Positions 10,184 through 19,417 of a stretch of 64,000 nucleotides of DNA are shown one piece after another. The stretch comes from Deltaproteobacteria bacterium. Lineage in GTDB: Bacteria > Desulfobacterota > Desulfarculia > Adiutricales > Adiutricaceae. The DNA is taken from the NCBI GenBank assembly GCA_031264185.1, contig JAISEL010000080.1, positions 31,477 to 95,476 of the forward strand, written 5' to 3'. Positions within the stretch are counted from its first letter, which is position 1; the number at the start of each line of letters is the position of its first letter. Both the position numbers and the translations under genes were made by a program. The notes under the pieces were generated by a model. The model ran no database searches. It had not been told where the DNA came from and was given only the letters and a program-made list of their open reading frames with translations.

Positions 10184-10285
10184 TATTACTCCGGCGGATA
10201 ATTTTGACCATAGATAAATTAAATACGCAAAAGTCAAGGTGAACCCGAAAAAAATAGATTCTCATAATTATCCGCCGGGGTAATA
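10184..10285. mobile_element. IS630-derived MITE (copy 1)
   Basis: A 102-bp element flanked by TA on both sides. The left terminus TTACTCCGGCGGATAATTTT and the right terminus ending AATTATCCGCCGGGGTAA are inverted repeats. The 50 bases at the right end closely match the 3' end of the IS630 transposase region at 39.6 kb, including TAGATTCTCATAATTATC. It is therefore an internal-deletion derivative of that element. It lies in the gap between lctP and hdrB and disrupts no recognisable gene. Confidence 0.88.
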
Positions 10286-10600
10286 TTAAAAACCAAACCG
10301 TCCGGAGCAAAAGATAAAATACCATGGAACAGGTATTTGCAATTAAAAAATTCCATATAGACTGGATTTAGCGGCTTTGTTCAGTTATAACATAAACAGG
10401 GATTCCACTGAGTCAGTTTTTGTAAGCATTGTTTGTTATTAAAGTACCACAAGCAAAACAAGCCGTCAATTTTTAATGGTAACAGATTTGACTTACCTTA
10501 AGTCGGGGTTTTATTTACTTAAAATTTATTTTCGGTGGCAGCCAAAATTATTAATAACACGATGTTAATATGCTATTATATAGATAATTTATGAAAAAAA

Positions 10601-10620
10601 AGGCCCCCATAAGGGGGCCT
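10601..10620 (-). terminator. Intrinsic terminator of the hdrCB unit
   Basis: AGGCCCCC-ATAA-GGGGGCCT is a perfect hairpin. On the minus strand it is followed by a run of eight T. It lies 10 bases after the hdrB stop codon. Confidence 0.9.
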
Positions 10621-10630
10621 TACAATATTT

Positions 10631-11509
10631 TTAATCCCAGAGGCTGACTTTTTTCAGAAGAGGGACCGGGTCAACTAAGTGGAATTTCCACCAATCGCCA
10701 TGGGCGCTGGCTTTTTCGCCCAGATATATAGCCATGAGCTGGTTGAGGTGGAAAATTGGCATGGGGTTAGGCATGTTGGAGGAAATAATCCTCATTTCCA
10801 CATTCATCTGACACATAGCGCAGGTGGTAACGAGACATTCGGCACCGGCCGCAGCCGCACCGCCGACGATCTTGGTAATGAACTCTTCGGCGATTTCCGG
10901 ATAAACAGCCGAAACAAAGGCACTGCAGCACTGGTGAGGCCAGGGCCAGACCACCACCTCAGCCCCTAAGTCCTTCATGACCTGCTCAACGGAATCTTTG
11001 GGCTGATCAGTGGGCCTCAGATCTTTGGGATACATGGCGCTGCAGCCGTAGTAAACCGCGACCTTAAGGCCGTTTAAAGGCTTGGTGTTCTCAAAGGTGA
11101 CGGAATCTTCTTTGGCCTTTTTAAGGACCTGATAGTAGAGATCGTAAATGTTGAGAAGCTGAACATCGGTCGCCAGGCGGCCAAAGGAATCTTCGTATTT
11201 TTTCTTCGTTTCCGGCTCGTTTTCCAGATGGTGTTTGGCTGTGGCCCAGTTCCTGAAGCAGTTGGGGCAGGGAATAACGACAGGTTTTCCAGGGGTAATC
11301 CGGGAAAAGTTCCGGGCACCCATTCCAACCGGAATTTCGTGGTTCATGGCGTGACCGGAAGAGGAACCGCAGCAGTTCCAGTCATTTATCTCTTCCAGTT
11401 TGACCTTAAGTTTGCTGAGGACGATCTGCATGGGCAGATTGGATTCCTCAACACCGGTTTTCATCGTACAGCCCGGAAAATAGGAGGCTTCCATCAGATA
11501 ATCAGACAT
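10631..11509 (-). CDS. HdrB-like heterodisulfide reductase subunit B
   Basis: The 292-residue protein belongs to the HdrB/CCG-domain family, the subunit that carries noncubane [4Fe-4S] clusters and reduces disulfides such as CoM-S-S-CoB. Both CCG motifs are complete. The first has YFPGC, NCCGS and CPNC; the second has YYGCSA, HQCCSA and TTCAMC. The ligands needed for the two noncubane clusters are therefore present. It is cytoplasmic with no signal or membrane segment. It lies 11 bases downstream of the HdrC-like gene with which it surely forms a complex, and a terminator follows. In non-methanogens such stand-alone HdrCB pairs work with unknown disulfides or thiols. The partner electron donor is not encoded nearby. 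The family is certain; the substrate is unknown. Confidence 0.9.
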   Translation of the reverse strand: MSDYLMEASYFPGCTMKTGVEESNLPMQIVLSKLKVKLEEINDWNCCGSSSGHAMNHEIPVGMGARNFSRITPGKPVVIPCPNCFRNWATAKHHLENEPETKKKYEDSFGRLATDVQLLNIYDLYYQVLKKAKEDSVTFENTKPLNGLKVAVYYGCSAMYPKDLRPTDQPKDSVEQVMKDLGAEVVVWPWPHQCCSAFVSAVYPEIAEEFITKIVGGAAAAGAECLVTTCAMCQMNVEMRIISSNMPNPMPIFHLNQLMAIYLGEKASAHGDWWKFHLVDPVPLLKKVSLWD

Positions 11510-11520
11510 GCGCTTGTCTC

Positions 11521-12126
11521 CTACCTAGAACGCCAGGGCCCGGTCACGATTTTCCGGATCTGGGAAAGGCCGGAGCCGGAGATACGGGAGGGCAAAAGGT
11601 GAAGTTTCCTCTTTAAGATCATCTTCACGCCTAAAACCGCATCCTGCATCCAGGCTTTGGGGCCGCTGCCTAAAGTAAAGAGCTTGTGCAGACCCATAAG
11701 TTCGACCTTAGACGAACGTCCGTGGAACCGCACTGAGGTCAAAAAGGCCCGGTGAAACTGCATCAGAGGAACATCCCCGACCGGCAGTTTGTCGCTCAAG
11801 CATTCTTCGCGAAGGTAGTCCATGACCCCGGCGATGTTAATGGCCATGGGGCAGACCGCCGCGCAGGTGTGGCAGCCAACGCACCGCCAGATGGTGGTCG
11901 AAGTCAGGGCTTCTTTCTTCAGACCCAGAACCGCCAGCCTCATGATCCCGTGTGGACCGTAGTCCATGTAGGGATACATGGGACAACCGCCTGAGCAGCT
12001 CATGCATGTCAGGCAGGAGTTGAGATCCGTGCCGGCCACCTGACCGACTTTCTTGGCAAAGCCAAGATCACTGGAACTCATGTTGATGGGTTCTTGGGAC
12101 GAGAATTTCTTCACTTCCCGGTTCAT
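11521..12126 (-). CDS. HdrC-like iron-sulfur subunit
   Basis: The 201-residue iron-sulfur protein resembles heterodisulfide reductase subunit C. It contains two classical [4Fe-4S] motifs, CLTCMSCSGGCP and CVGCHTCAAVCP, near residues 40-100, followed by a helical C-terminal part. It should pass electrons to the HdrB-like partner just downstream (11-base gap). I chose the ATG at 12126 because AGGAGA precedes it by five bases; the longer open frame to 12165 lacks such a site. No HdrA, flavin or membrane cytochrome subunit lies adjacent. The pair could equally serve a membrane or soluble complex whose other parts are encoded elsewhere. Confidence 0.88.
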   Translation of the reverse strand: MNREVKKFSSQEPINMSSSDLGFAKKVGQVAGTDLNSCLTCMSCSGGCPMYPYMDYGPHGIMRLAVLGLKKEALTSTTIWRCVGCHTCAAVCPMAINIAGVMDYLREECLSDKLPVGDVPLMQFHRAFLTSVRFHGRSSKVELMGLHKLFTLGSGPKAWMQDAVLGVKMILKRKLHLLPSRISGSGLSQIRKIVTGPWRSR

Positions 12127-12746
12127 ATATTCTCCTAACATAAGGTTGGAATGGAGCCTTGACAAACTAAATCAGCCAGCAGCCGAACCTTACAATCAAA
12201 TCCAAAACAACCGGCCGGATTTCTCAGAACACCGGATTGTCTCTTCAGTGACCGAAGCGTTCAAACCTGAGGCCTACTTCGGAATGGCAAATATAGGCTC
12301 CGTATATGATCTAAATATACCAGAAGAAAAAAACAGGCGCAAGTAATTTATTGACAGGGCAGAAATATTTATTTTTGGACCAGACTTTTTGGAATTTTGA
12401 GACTAAAAATAACAAAATAGATAGTGTAAAGTTATCAATTATTGAGAATTGCTGTAGCGGGGCGGACAATTTTTTTGGACAGCTACCTGACCCGGATAAG
12501 GAGGCCGACCGGAGAACCGCAAATTTATGGCTCTAAAGGTAATACGGGGTCACAAGCCCGGTTCGGTGGTATTGGGGCTGACCAAGTGGAGATTAAGTTT
12601 TCGGGCTGGCCTTAAAAGATGTGTTGTTTTTGTTAAATATTACGAGAGCTCGCCGTAAAAAGCCAACGGATTTCAGCCGGAATATGAGCGGCAAAAAAGG
12701 TCTGGTCCGAAGCTTTTGACTGTCATCGGCCTCGCGCTGAGAGAAT
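12127..12746. other. Intergenic region upstream of hdrC
   Basis: No supported gene. It should hold the promoter of the minus-strand hdrCB unit. Frames at 12053-12346 and 12351-12536 lack domains and ribosome-binding sites. Confidence 0.4.
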
Positions 12747-12795
12747 TATTACCCCGGCGGATAATTTTGATACAAACAAATCATCATAAAGCTAT
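12747..12795. mobile_element. Solo terminus of the IS630/MITE family
   Basis: TATTACCCCGGCGGATAATT begins here and continues with TGATACAAACAA, matching the left end of the MITE at 29430 for about 45 bases. No matching right terminus is found before 13115, so the element is truncated and immobile. Confidence 0.75.
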
Positions 12796-13115
12796 ACGCA
12801 GCGGATTCGTGACATCAAAAATTTTGATATTTATGAAAATATAAATATAAATATAAGTCTATTTTAGTAAAGATGATGCTTGTGTAATCAAATTTTTAAT
12901 TTAGATTTTCTTTAAATGACCTGACCGGCAAGAGGTGACTTGAGTCGGCCGTTTTTATGGATTCCAGACCAGGGGATCCGGGATAACTTTCAGTAAAGGC
13001 AGCTTGACAGATACCTTAGGGTGGGTTATCCTCAAGGCAATTGCATTTTGAGTATAATTCAGCGCCGTTATTGTTAATTTTTCCTTTGTTCTTTATGGCT
13101 GTTTAAGGCAAATTT
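12796..13115. other. Non-coding region upstream of trmB
   Basis: An AT-rich stretch in which no gene or RNA is recognisable. It should contain the promoter of the trmB-recD2-xthA unit. Confidence 0.4.
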
Positions 13116-14075
13116 TTGTCTTTCCTGTTTGAATTTAACTGTTTCATGTCCCTTTTGGCCTTAAAAAAATACTACCGCTCTCTGGCTCCTCTGGTTGACC
13201 GCCGGACTTTAGCCCAAGGCCCGGACTGGGACCGAATTTTTGGCAGGCTTGCTCCCCGGGAACTGGAGATAGGTTTCGGTAACGGGGAATATATTCATAG
13301 GGCCTCATTAGCCTCACCGGAGCGGGATTTTATCGGCCTGGAGATTGCCTGGGCGTCTGTTAAAAGAGCTTTAAGACGCTTGGCTGAACCAAAAAGAAAC
13401 AATGTCCGGCTGATCTGTTTGCCGGCCAAACCGGCTTTGGAGCTTTTGTTTCCACCTCTCAGTCTGGATTTAATCAGGGTCCTTTTTCCCATACCCTGGC
13501 CCAAAGAGGCCCATGAATCCAGAAGACTCTTTTCCGGCAGTTTTTTAAACATAGTTGCTAACCGTTTAAAGACTGACGGCCTTTTTTACTTAGTGACTGA
13601 TGATCGGAATTTAGCTTTCTGGACTCTGGAGCAGTCAAAATCATCAGGTCTGGCGGTTACTCTGACCGAAAAATCGGCCGAACTTAATACCAAATACGAA
13701 CGCAAGTGGAGTTCCGGTGGGCAGGATATTTTTTATCATCTGGAAGGCCGGCCGAAGGCTATAATTCCAGAATCCTACTGCAGCCTGAAGATCATGCACC
13801 CAACTTTTTTAGACAGTTTAGAGCCTGATAAATATAAACCCCATGGCCAGTCCGGATTAGTTACGGTCATCTTCGGGGATTTTTTCTATGATCCTGTCCG
13901 CCGGGAAGGCTTTTTGAAAACCAAAGTGGCTGAAGAGCAGTTTGTGCAGGAGTTTTTTATTCGTCTGGCTCCCCAGCCCGACGGCCGTTGGAAATTAAGT
14001 CCGGCTGTATTCGGCCAGGCCCTGCCCACAGAAGGCGTTCAGACGGCTTTAAATCTGGCCGCTTGTCCAAAATGA
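13116..14075 (+). CDS. trmB: tRNA (guanine-N7)-methyltransferase, C-terminally extended
   Basis: The product makes m7G46 in the variable loop of tRNAs using SAM. It shows TrmB motif I ELEIGFGNGEYI, FIGLEI, and the family signature LFPIPWPKEAHESRRL (usual form FPDPWPKxRHxKRRL). At about 319 residues it is roughly 100 longer than typical TrmB; the extra part lies C-terminal to the methyltransferase fold, from about residue 215, and has no domain I recognise. The TTG start at 13116 has AAGG eight bases upstream; an ATG at 13146 lacks a ribosome-binding site but would also fit the family. The stop overlaps the recD2 start (ATGA), so the two genes are translationally coupled. Confidence 0.85.
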   Translation: MSFLFEFNCFMSLLALKKYYRSLAPLVDRRTLAQGPDWDRIFGRLAPRELEIGFGNGEYIHRASLASPERDFIGLEIAWASVKRALRRLAEPKRNNVRLICLPAKPALELLFPPLSLDLIRVLFPIPWPKEAHESRRLFSGSFLNIVANRLKTDGLFYLVTDDRNLAFWTLEQSKSSGLAVTLTEKSAELNTKYERKWSSGGQDIFYHLEGRPKAIIPESYCSLKIMHPTFLDSLEPDKYKPHGQSGLVTVIFGDFFYDPVRREGFLKTKVAEEQFVQEFFIRLAPQPDGRWKLSPAVFGQALPTEGVQTALNLAACPK

Positions 14076-16297
14076 CCGCGCCTGAAACTCTTTCCGGCCA
14101 GATCGAGAAAATTACTTTCCATAATCCGGAAAACGGCTATGCTGTGATCCAGCTGAAAGTCAAAGGTCAGGCTCAGTATGTGACCTGCGTGGGCTCTTTG
14201 GGCAGTCCCGTTCAGGGCGAGATTCTGGATATGACCGGCCGATTTTTAAATCACCCCAAATTCGGCCGTCAGTTCGAAATTCAGTCCTTTGAGGCCAGAC
14301 CTCCCTCAACGGTCAAAGGTTTGGCCCGCTATTTAGGCTCCGGTCTGATTCACGGCATCGGACCGGTTTTAGCCAAACGTATGGTCGACATGTTCGGGGA
14401 GAAGATCTTGGATGTCCTGGACAGCGAACCTGAGCGTCTGACCGAAGTGCCTGGCTTAGGATTTAACAAACGGGAAGCGGTCATTAACGCTTGGCGGGAA
14501 TCAAGAGGCCTGAGAAGACTTCTTATGTTTTTGGCCAATTTCGGTCTGGGCCCAAACATGGCCACTAAAATTATGCGCCGTCTGGGACCTGGAGCCGAGG
14601 ATTTGATCAGAAAAGATCCTTACCGTCTGGCCTACGAAGTGGACGGGGTGGGCTTTAAAAGCGCCGACCGGGTGGCCAAAGCCTTAGGTTGGCCTGAAGA
14701 CAGTCCGGAGCGCTTTGAAGCGGCTTTATTATACGCCTTAACGGAAAGTACCCGTTTCGGCCATACTTTTTTGCCCTCGGACGAACTGATTAAAACGACC
14801 GGCCAGTTGATCAGCCAGACCAACAAAGCCGATTTAAAAGCGGCCGTCGGCCGGATTGTTCTGGCGGGCCGTGCTGTACCTTTAAGTCAGTCCACTCCCG
14901 GCAACAAAGATATTTATCTGCCCAGATACTACCGCTCCGAAGTTTGGACAGCCCGGGAACTTCTGGCTCTTTCGGCCGTCCGGCCGCTGGTGACCGTGCC
15001 CAGACCGGTCAAGGCTGTGGCCTGGGCTGAGAAGGTGATGGGTCTGACTTTAAGTCCCGACCAGATGGAGGCGGTTAACGCAGCCATTACGGCCAAAGCG
15101 GTCATCATTACCGGAGGTCCGGGGACCGGCAAAACGACCATCACCAAAGCCATTTGCAGGATCTGGCAGGCGGTTACCCCAAGAATAGCTCTGTGCGCTC
15201 CCACTGGCCGGGCGGCTAAACGCTTGAGCCAGGCCACAGGACTGGTGGCCACGACCATCCACCGGCTTTTGGAGTACTCGCCCCATGCCGGCGGATTTGC
15301 CAGAGGGCCCGGTAATCATCTGGAACTGGACATGCTTCTGGTGGACGAAGCTTCCATGCTGGATGTTTTGCTGGCCAATCAACTTTTGGGCGCTCTGCCC
15401 GGTACTGCCACGTTAATATTAGTCGGTGACCGAGATCAACTGCCGCCGGTGGGGCCGGGCCGGGTTTTGGGAGATATTCTTGATTCCGGGCAGTTTCCGG
15501 TCTGCAGTTTAAGAACCGTCTACCGTCAGGCAGAGACCAGCTTAATTACTGAGGCGGCTCACTTAATAAATCAGGGCATTTCGCCGGCCGAGCTGCCTCA
15601 GGGACCGGCGGCTGATTTTCATTTTGTGGAAGAAGATAATCCTAAGAAGATTAAAGATAAAATTATCCGCCTCGTGTCAGACCGGATCCCCTATAAGTTA
15701 GGTGTAAATCCCAAAACCGATATCCAGGTCCTCTCGCCGGTCCGCCAGGGCGAACTTGGTACTTTAGCTTTAAACACTGTTCTGGGCCAGGTCTTAAATA
15801 CCCGGCCAGGCCCGTCTTTTAACCACTTCGGTCAGACGTTCCGGGTCGGCGACCGGGTTATCCAGCTCAGAAATAACTATAATCGTGACGTTTATAACGG
15901 CGATTTGGGTTTAATTACACGTCTGGATACTGAGGGCCAGTATTTGGAAGTTGAGTTTGACGAACGCAAAAGTGCCTATTATGTCTCAGAACTGGATGAA
16001 CTTCTGCCGGCTTGGTGCCTGACTGTTCACAAAGCCCAGGGCTCTGAATTTCCGGTCGTTGTCATGCCTTTGTTCAACGGCCATTGTCACATGCTCAGAA
16101 GAAAGCTCCTTTATACCGCCGTGTCGCGCGGTAAAAAAATGGTCATGCTGGTGGGTTCCAAAAACGCTCTGAATAAAGCGGTTTCGGACGCCACCGAAAA
16201 TTTGCGACACAGTAATCTGACCGCTTTTTTAAAAAAAGGCCCGCCGCCGGTTAATTTAGCCTCCGGCCTGACCGGGGTTCTGGATGATTTTTTATGA
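14072..16297 (+). CDS. recD2: RecD2-type ATP-dependent 5'-3' DNA helicase
   Basis: The 741-residue product is a RecD-like helicase of the RecBC-independent type (RecD2/YrrC), which unwinds DNA 5' to 3' in repair. It starts with an OB-fold-like domain (GQIEKITFHNPENGYAVIQL) and tandem helix-hairpin-helix elements near residues 90-200. The helicase core has Walker A ITGGPGTGKTT (about residue 347), Walker B LLVDEASML, GDRDQLPPVGPG, and motif VI-like VHKAQGSEFPVVVMPL near the end. The ATG at 14072 overlaps the trmB stop. The gene ends in ATGA overlapping xthA, placing it in a three-gene unit with an AP endonuclease, which fits DNA repair. Confidence 0.94.
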   Translation: MTAPETLSGQIEKITFHNPENGYAVIQLKVKGQAQYVTCVGSLGSPVQGEILDMTGRFLNHPKFGRQFEIQSFEARPPSTVKGLARYLGSGLIHGIGPVLAKRMVDMFGEKILDVLDSEPERLTEVPGLGFNKREAVINAWRESRGLRRLLMFLANFGLGPNMATKIMRRLGPGAEDLIRKDPYRLAYEVDGVGFKSADRVAKALGWPEDSPERFEAALLYALTESTRFGHTFLPSDELIKTTGQLISQTNKADLKAAVGRIVLAGRAVPLSQSTPGNKDIYLPRYYRSEVWTARELLALSAVRPLVTVPRPVKAVAWAEKVMGLTLSPDQMEAVNAAITAKAVIITGGPGTGKTTITKAICRIWQAVTPRIALCAPTGRAAKRLSQATGLVATTIHRLLEYSPHAGGFARGPGNHLELDMLLVDEASMLDVLLANQLLGALPGTATLILVGDRDQLPPVGPGRVLGDILDSGQFPVCSLRTVYRQAETSLITEAAHLINQGISPAELPQGPAADFHFVEEDNPKKIKDKIIRLVSDRIPYKLGVNPKTDIQVLSPVRQGELGTLALNTVLGQVLNTRPGPSFNHFGQTFRVGDRVIQLRNNYNRDVYNGDLGLITRLDTEGQYLEVEFDERKSAYYVSELDELLPAWCLTVHKAQGSEFPVVVMPLFNGHCHMLRRKLLYTAVSRGKKMVMLVGSKNALNKAVSDATENLRHSNLTAFLKKGPPPVNLASGLTGVLDDFL

Positions 16298-17064
16298 TTC
16301 TATACAGCTGGAATGTTAACGGCTTAAGAGCTGTCTGTAAAAAGCCAGGGTTCTGGGAATTTTTTAATCAGCCGCAAATTGATGTTTTGGCTCTTCAGGA
16401 AACCCGGGCCGCACCTGAACAGTTAAGCCCTGAACTTTTGACTCCCTCGGGTTATACCTCTTTTTTTAGCAGCCACCTGACCAAAAAAGGCTACTCTGGA
16501 GTGGGTATCTACAGCCGGACCGAGCCTATAAGCGTCAGCCGGGAACTGCCGGTCATAAAGTATGCGCAGGAAGGGCGTCTGCTCCACGCCGAGTACCCGC
16601 AGTTCCATTTTTTAAACATTTATTTCCCCAACGGTCAGAGCGGCGAGGAGCGGCTTAAATTTAAGCTGGATTATTACGAGGCATTTTTAAAATACTGCCA
16701 GGAATTAAGAAAAACCCGGCCGGTAGTCGTCTGCGGGGACTTTAATACGGCCCATCGGCCCATTGATCTGGCCCGGCCCGAGGAAAACGAAGATTATTCC
16801 GGATTTCTGCCCGAGGAGCGAGCCTTTTTGGACCGGCTTATTGAGTCCGGCTATCTGGATACATTCCGGGTTTTAAACGGTGATATTAAAGACCAGTATT
16901 CCTGGTGGTCGTTTAAAGACGGCGGACGGCGGCGGAATATTGGCTGGCGGATCGATTATTTCTTTACCTCCGAGGAGCTTAAGCCAAATCTTGTCCGCGC
17001 CTGGTTGGAACCGAAGATGACCGGCTCCGATCATTGTCCGGTTGGTTTGGAACTTGAGTTTTAG
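16294..17064 (+). CDS. xthA: Exodeoxyribonuclease III / AP endonuclease
   Basis: The 256-residue enzyme is of the ExoIII/Ape1 family. It cuts DNA 5' to abasic sites and removes 3' blocks in base excision repair. Characteristic motifs are WNVNGLRA, LQETRA (metal-binding Glu), GDFNTAHRPIDLARP, and the C-terminal SDHCPV with the catalytic His. Length is normal for the family. The ATG overlaps the recD2 stop by four bases, so it is the last gene of the trmB-recD2-xthA unit. No clear intrinsic terminator follows. Confidence 0.95.
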   Translation: MILYSWNVNGLRAVCKKPGFWEFFNQPQIDVLALQETRAAPEQLSPELLTPSGYTSFFSSHLTKKGYSGVGIYSRTEPISVSRELPVIKYAQEGRLLHAEYPQFHFLNIYFPNGQSGEERLKFKLDYYEAFLKYCQELRKTRPVVVCGDFNTAHRPIDLARPEENEDYSGFLPEERAFLDRLIESGYLDTFRVLNGDIKDQYSWWSFKDGGRRRNIGWRIDYFFTSEELKPNLVRAWLEPKMTGSDHCPVGLELEF

Positions 17065-17223
17065 GCAATTTTTGGTCAAATACGGTCTTTTGGCCTTCAT
17101 GTCCGGTCTTTTTGGTTTGGGCCAAGTAAATATATTTTAGCTTTTATTATAGTTTTTGTCTGTAAAAAAGAACAATAAATATAATTTTAGGTTTATTAGT
17201 ATTGCCTCAAAGTGAGGGATCTT

Positions 17224-18084
17224 ATGCCGGATAAAGATAGCTTCATTCAGCAGGCCCTGGAATTACTTAAATTTCTCAGTCAGGGAGACGAAATCGACCG
17301 GCCGGAAAAAACCAGAGCCAGGTTTCTTTTGGCTGAGGCTTATTTATCGGGATTGGCGGAAAAAGAAAGTGATCAAAATATCTTGGAACTTTTGGAAAAG
17401 TCGGCGGAAGGAGGTTTTCCTTCGGCCCAGCTGATTATGGGCGATTTCTATTTTGAAGGCCGTCTGGTTCCATTGGATTACAAAAAAGCTGCTCAGTATT
17501 ACAGGTCGGCCGCCCAGGCCGGTCTGGCCGAGGCTCAGTCGAAAATGGGCCATCTCCATAAGTCCGGTCTGGGAGTGGCGGAAGATTACGCCCAGGCTGT
17601 CCAATGGTATCTTTTGGCGGCCGAAAAAGAGGATTTAAGCGCTATGGTTAATCTGGCCCATTTCTACTTTAACGGTCTGGGAGTTGATATGGATACTGAA
17701 AAAGCTGTCCAATACTACCTGAAAGCTGCCGAAATGGGTGATTCTGACAGTCAAACCGCAGTCGGAGTCTTGTACTCCATCGGCCAGGGTGTGACTCAGA
17801 ATCTTGGTCTGGCCGTCTATTGGTGGGAAAAAGCTGTGGCTCAGGGCCATATGGGAGCCGAAAACTACTTGCAGTCTTTAGTCGAGGCCAAGCTGATTAC
17901 GGAGAGAAAACAGGCTAAAACCTCTAAAGCTCCTAAACCCAAAGAGCCCAAGGAACCTAAAGCGTCTTCGGCGGCCAAAAAACCCCCAAGGTCAAAAACA
18001 AATGAGGCTGACAAACCTAAAACAACCCGGACGAGAAAACTTAAACCTGTTCCCGAACTGGCCGAACTCCGGCCGGAGCGGTAA
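17224..18084 (+). CDS. Sel1-repeat protein with Lys/Pro-rich tail
   Basis: The product of about 286 residues is built of four to five Sel1-like (TPR-type) helical repeats between about residues 45 and 210, e.g. DYKKAAQYYRSAAQAGLAEA and DTEKAVQYYLKAAEMGDSDS. They form a protein-binding solenoid. There is no signal peptide, so a cytoplasmic location is likely. The last 60 residues are a basic, disordered tail rich in Lys, Pro and Thr, with KPKEPKEPK-type repeats, which could bind nucleic acid or a membrane (inference). I chose the ATG at 17224, which has GAGGGA upstream; a GTG at 17212 is in frame. The stop codon abuts an IS630-type MITE. Partner unknown. Confidence 0.82.
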   Translation: MPDKDSFIQQALELLKFLSQGDEIDRPEKTRARFLLAEAYLSGLAEKESDQNILELLEKSAEGGFPSAQLIMGDFYFEGRLVPLDYKKAAQYYRSAAQAGLAEAQSKMGHLHKSGLGVAEDYAQAVQWYLLAAEKEDLSAMVNLAHFYFNGLGVDMDTEKAVQYYLKAAEMGDSDSQTAVGVLYSIGQGVTQNLGLAVYWWEKAVAQGHMGAENYLQSLVEAKLITERKQAKTSKAPKPKEPKEPKASSAAKKPPRSKTNEADKPKTTRTRKLKPVPELAELRPER

Positions 18085-18266
18085 TATTAACCCGGCGGAT
18101 AATTATGATAGATCAAATATTCCTCATTATTTGTAGATGATCACGGTATAATAATGCTTTAGCCGTACTACAAGTAAACTATATAAATTGCATAATTTTT
18201 GAGTATGCTAAAGACTGAAGAAACAAAGGATAAACTCTTTTATCATAATTATCCGCCGGGGTAATA
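18085..18266. mobile_element. IS630-type MITE (copy 2), directly after a stop codon
   Basis: A 182-bp element with TA at both ends. The left terminus reads TATTAACCCGGCGGATAATT and the right terminus AATTATCCGCCGGGGTAATA. Its interior differs from copies 1 and 3, apart from the shared TTATCATAATTATCC end. It begins on the base after the TAA stop of the Sel1 gene, so it supplies the entire proximal 3' untranslated region of that gene. Confidence 0.85.
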
Positions 18267-19417
18267 AGCAGGAGACTAATCAAAAAAAGATTATTTTCCT
18301 GTTCTTTTAATATTTAAATTCTCCGGCCGGACTGATTAACCGTAGAAAATAAAGCCATATGGACTAAAATGCTGACAACTTAAGGCTTTGTGCCTTAAAC
18401 ATAAGTTTCTGACTAGCAATCATTTCCAGCTAAAGCCAGACAGCTTGAAAGAGTTCTGGCCTGACCGAGGATAGCGGTAACCAGTCAGCAAAGGTTGTTG
18501 TCGTATGTTTAGACCGGTGGTGGGTGCTTTAAAAGCTTCGCCATATTGAAGTCAAGTTAAGACAAGCTAATGGTCGGCCAGAAACGGCCCATGATTCAAG
18601 CCTTAAGGGGATTATTAAAGGCTTCGTATATTGGTTTTCGTTACTGATAAGCATATGTATTTCTGACCGGCTGATGTTATTAAATAGTCTTAAGGTCAGG
18701 AGCAAGTCTGAGCTGTTAGTCAAAAAGGAACAGGATTTATTCTAAATTGTTTTCAGGATCGCGGTAATGTTAAATAACAGCAATGAAGGAACTTAATGGC
18801 TAGAAAACTCTTTTTTCCCTCAGAAACGTTGGCTATAACTGGCGATTAAAATGATAACCACATTAATGATCAGGAATATAGCGCCAGCATTACTGTCTTA
18901 AATTACTGCTGCTTTAAAAGCAAAAGCGACTTGTAATTAGAATATTTTCCCCGTTAACCAGGGGGGCCGGCGGCGCTGGCCAGAATACCGACGGGAAGCT
19001 CCTGGGAACTGTCGGTCTGGTACCCGGTGGACGAAGTCCGCGATTGGTCCGTCCTGAGCCGGCTGTTAAGGTGGCGGTGACTGAGCGCTGGCACCAAATC
19101 CAATGATATATCATACCAAAACAATAACTCAATAGAGCGTAAAATATATTGATAGATAATATTTTAAACTATATTTATAATAATTTATGCCAATTCTGAC
19201 TGTCTTAAATGAGATGGCTCATAAATAAGTCTCGGAAAAACTGACCAGAATTAAAATTTGGTTTTTTATCCGGTAGAGTATTGTGGAGAGGTTAGTTTTA
19301 GTCTGCAACCGGTCTTTCTGGTCTTTGGCCGTCAGTTTAAAGCCCACGCTCTGACCGACTATTTTTCTGAATCAGCCAGTTGGTCATTTAGATCAATGCG
19401 GCTTAAACGCGCAGGCT
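18267..19417. other. 1.15-kb region with no recognisable gene
   Basis: Frames at 18529-18723, 18914-19132 and 19258-19476 show no domain, no ribosome-binding site and no codon preference like the neighbours. I see no tRNA, IS end or CRISPR repeat. The right end should hold the promoter of the small secreted protein at 19418. Confidence 0.45.
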
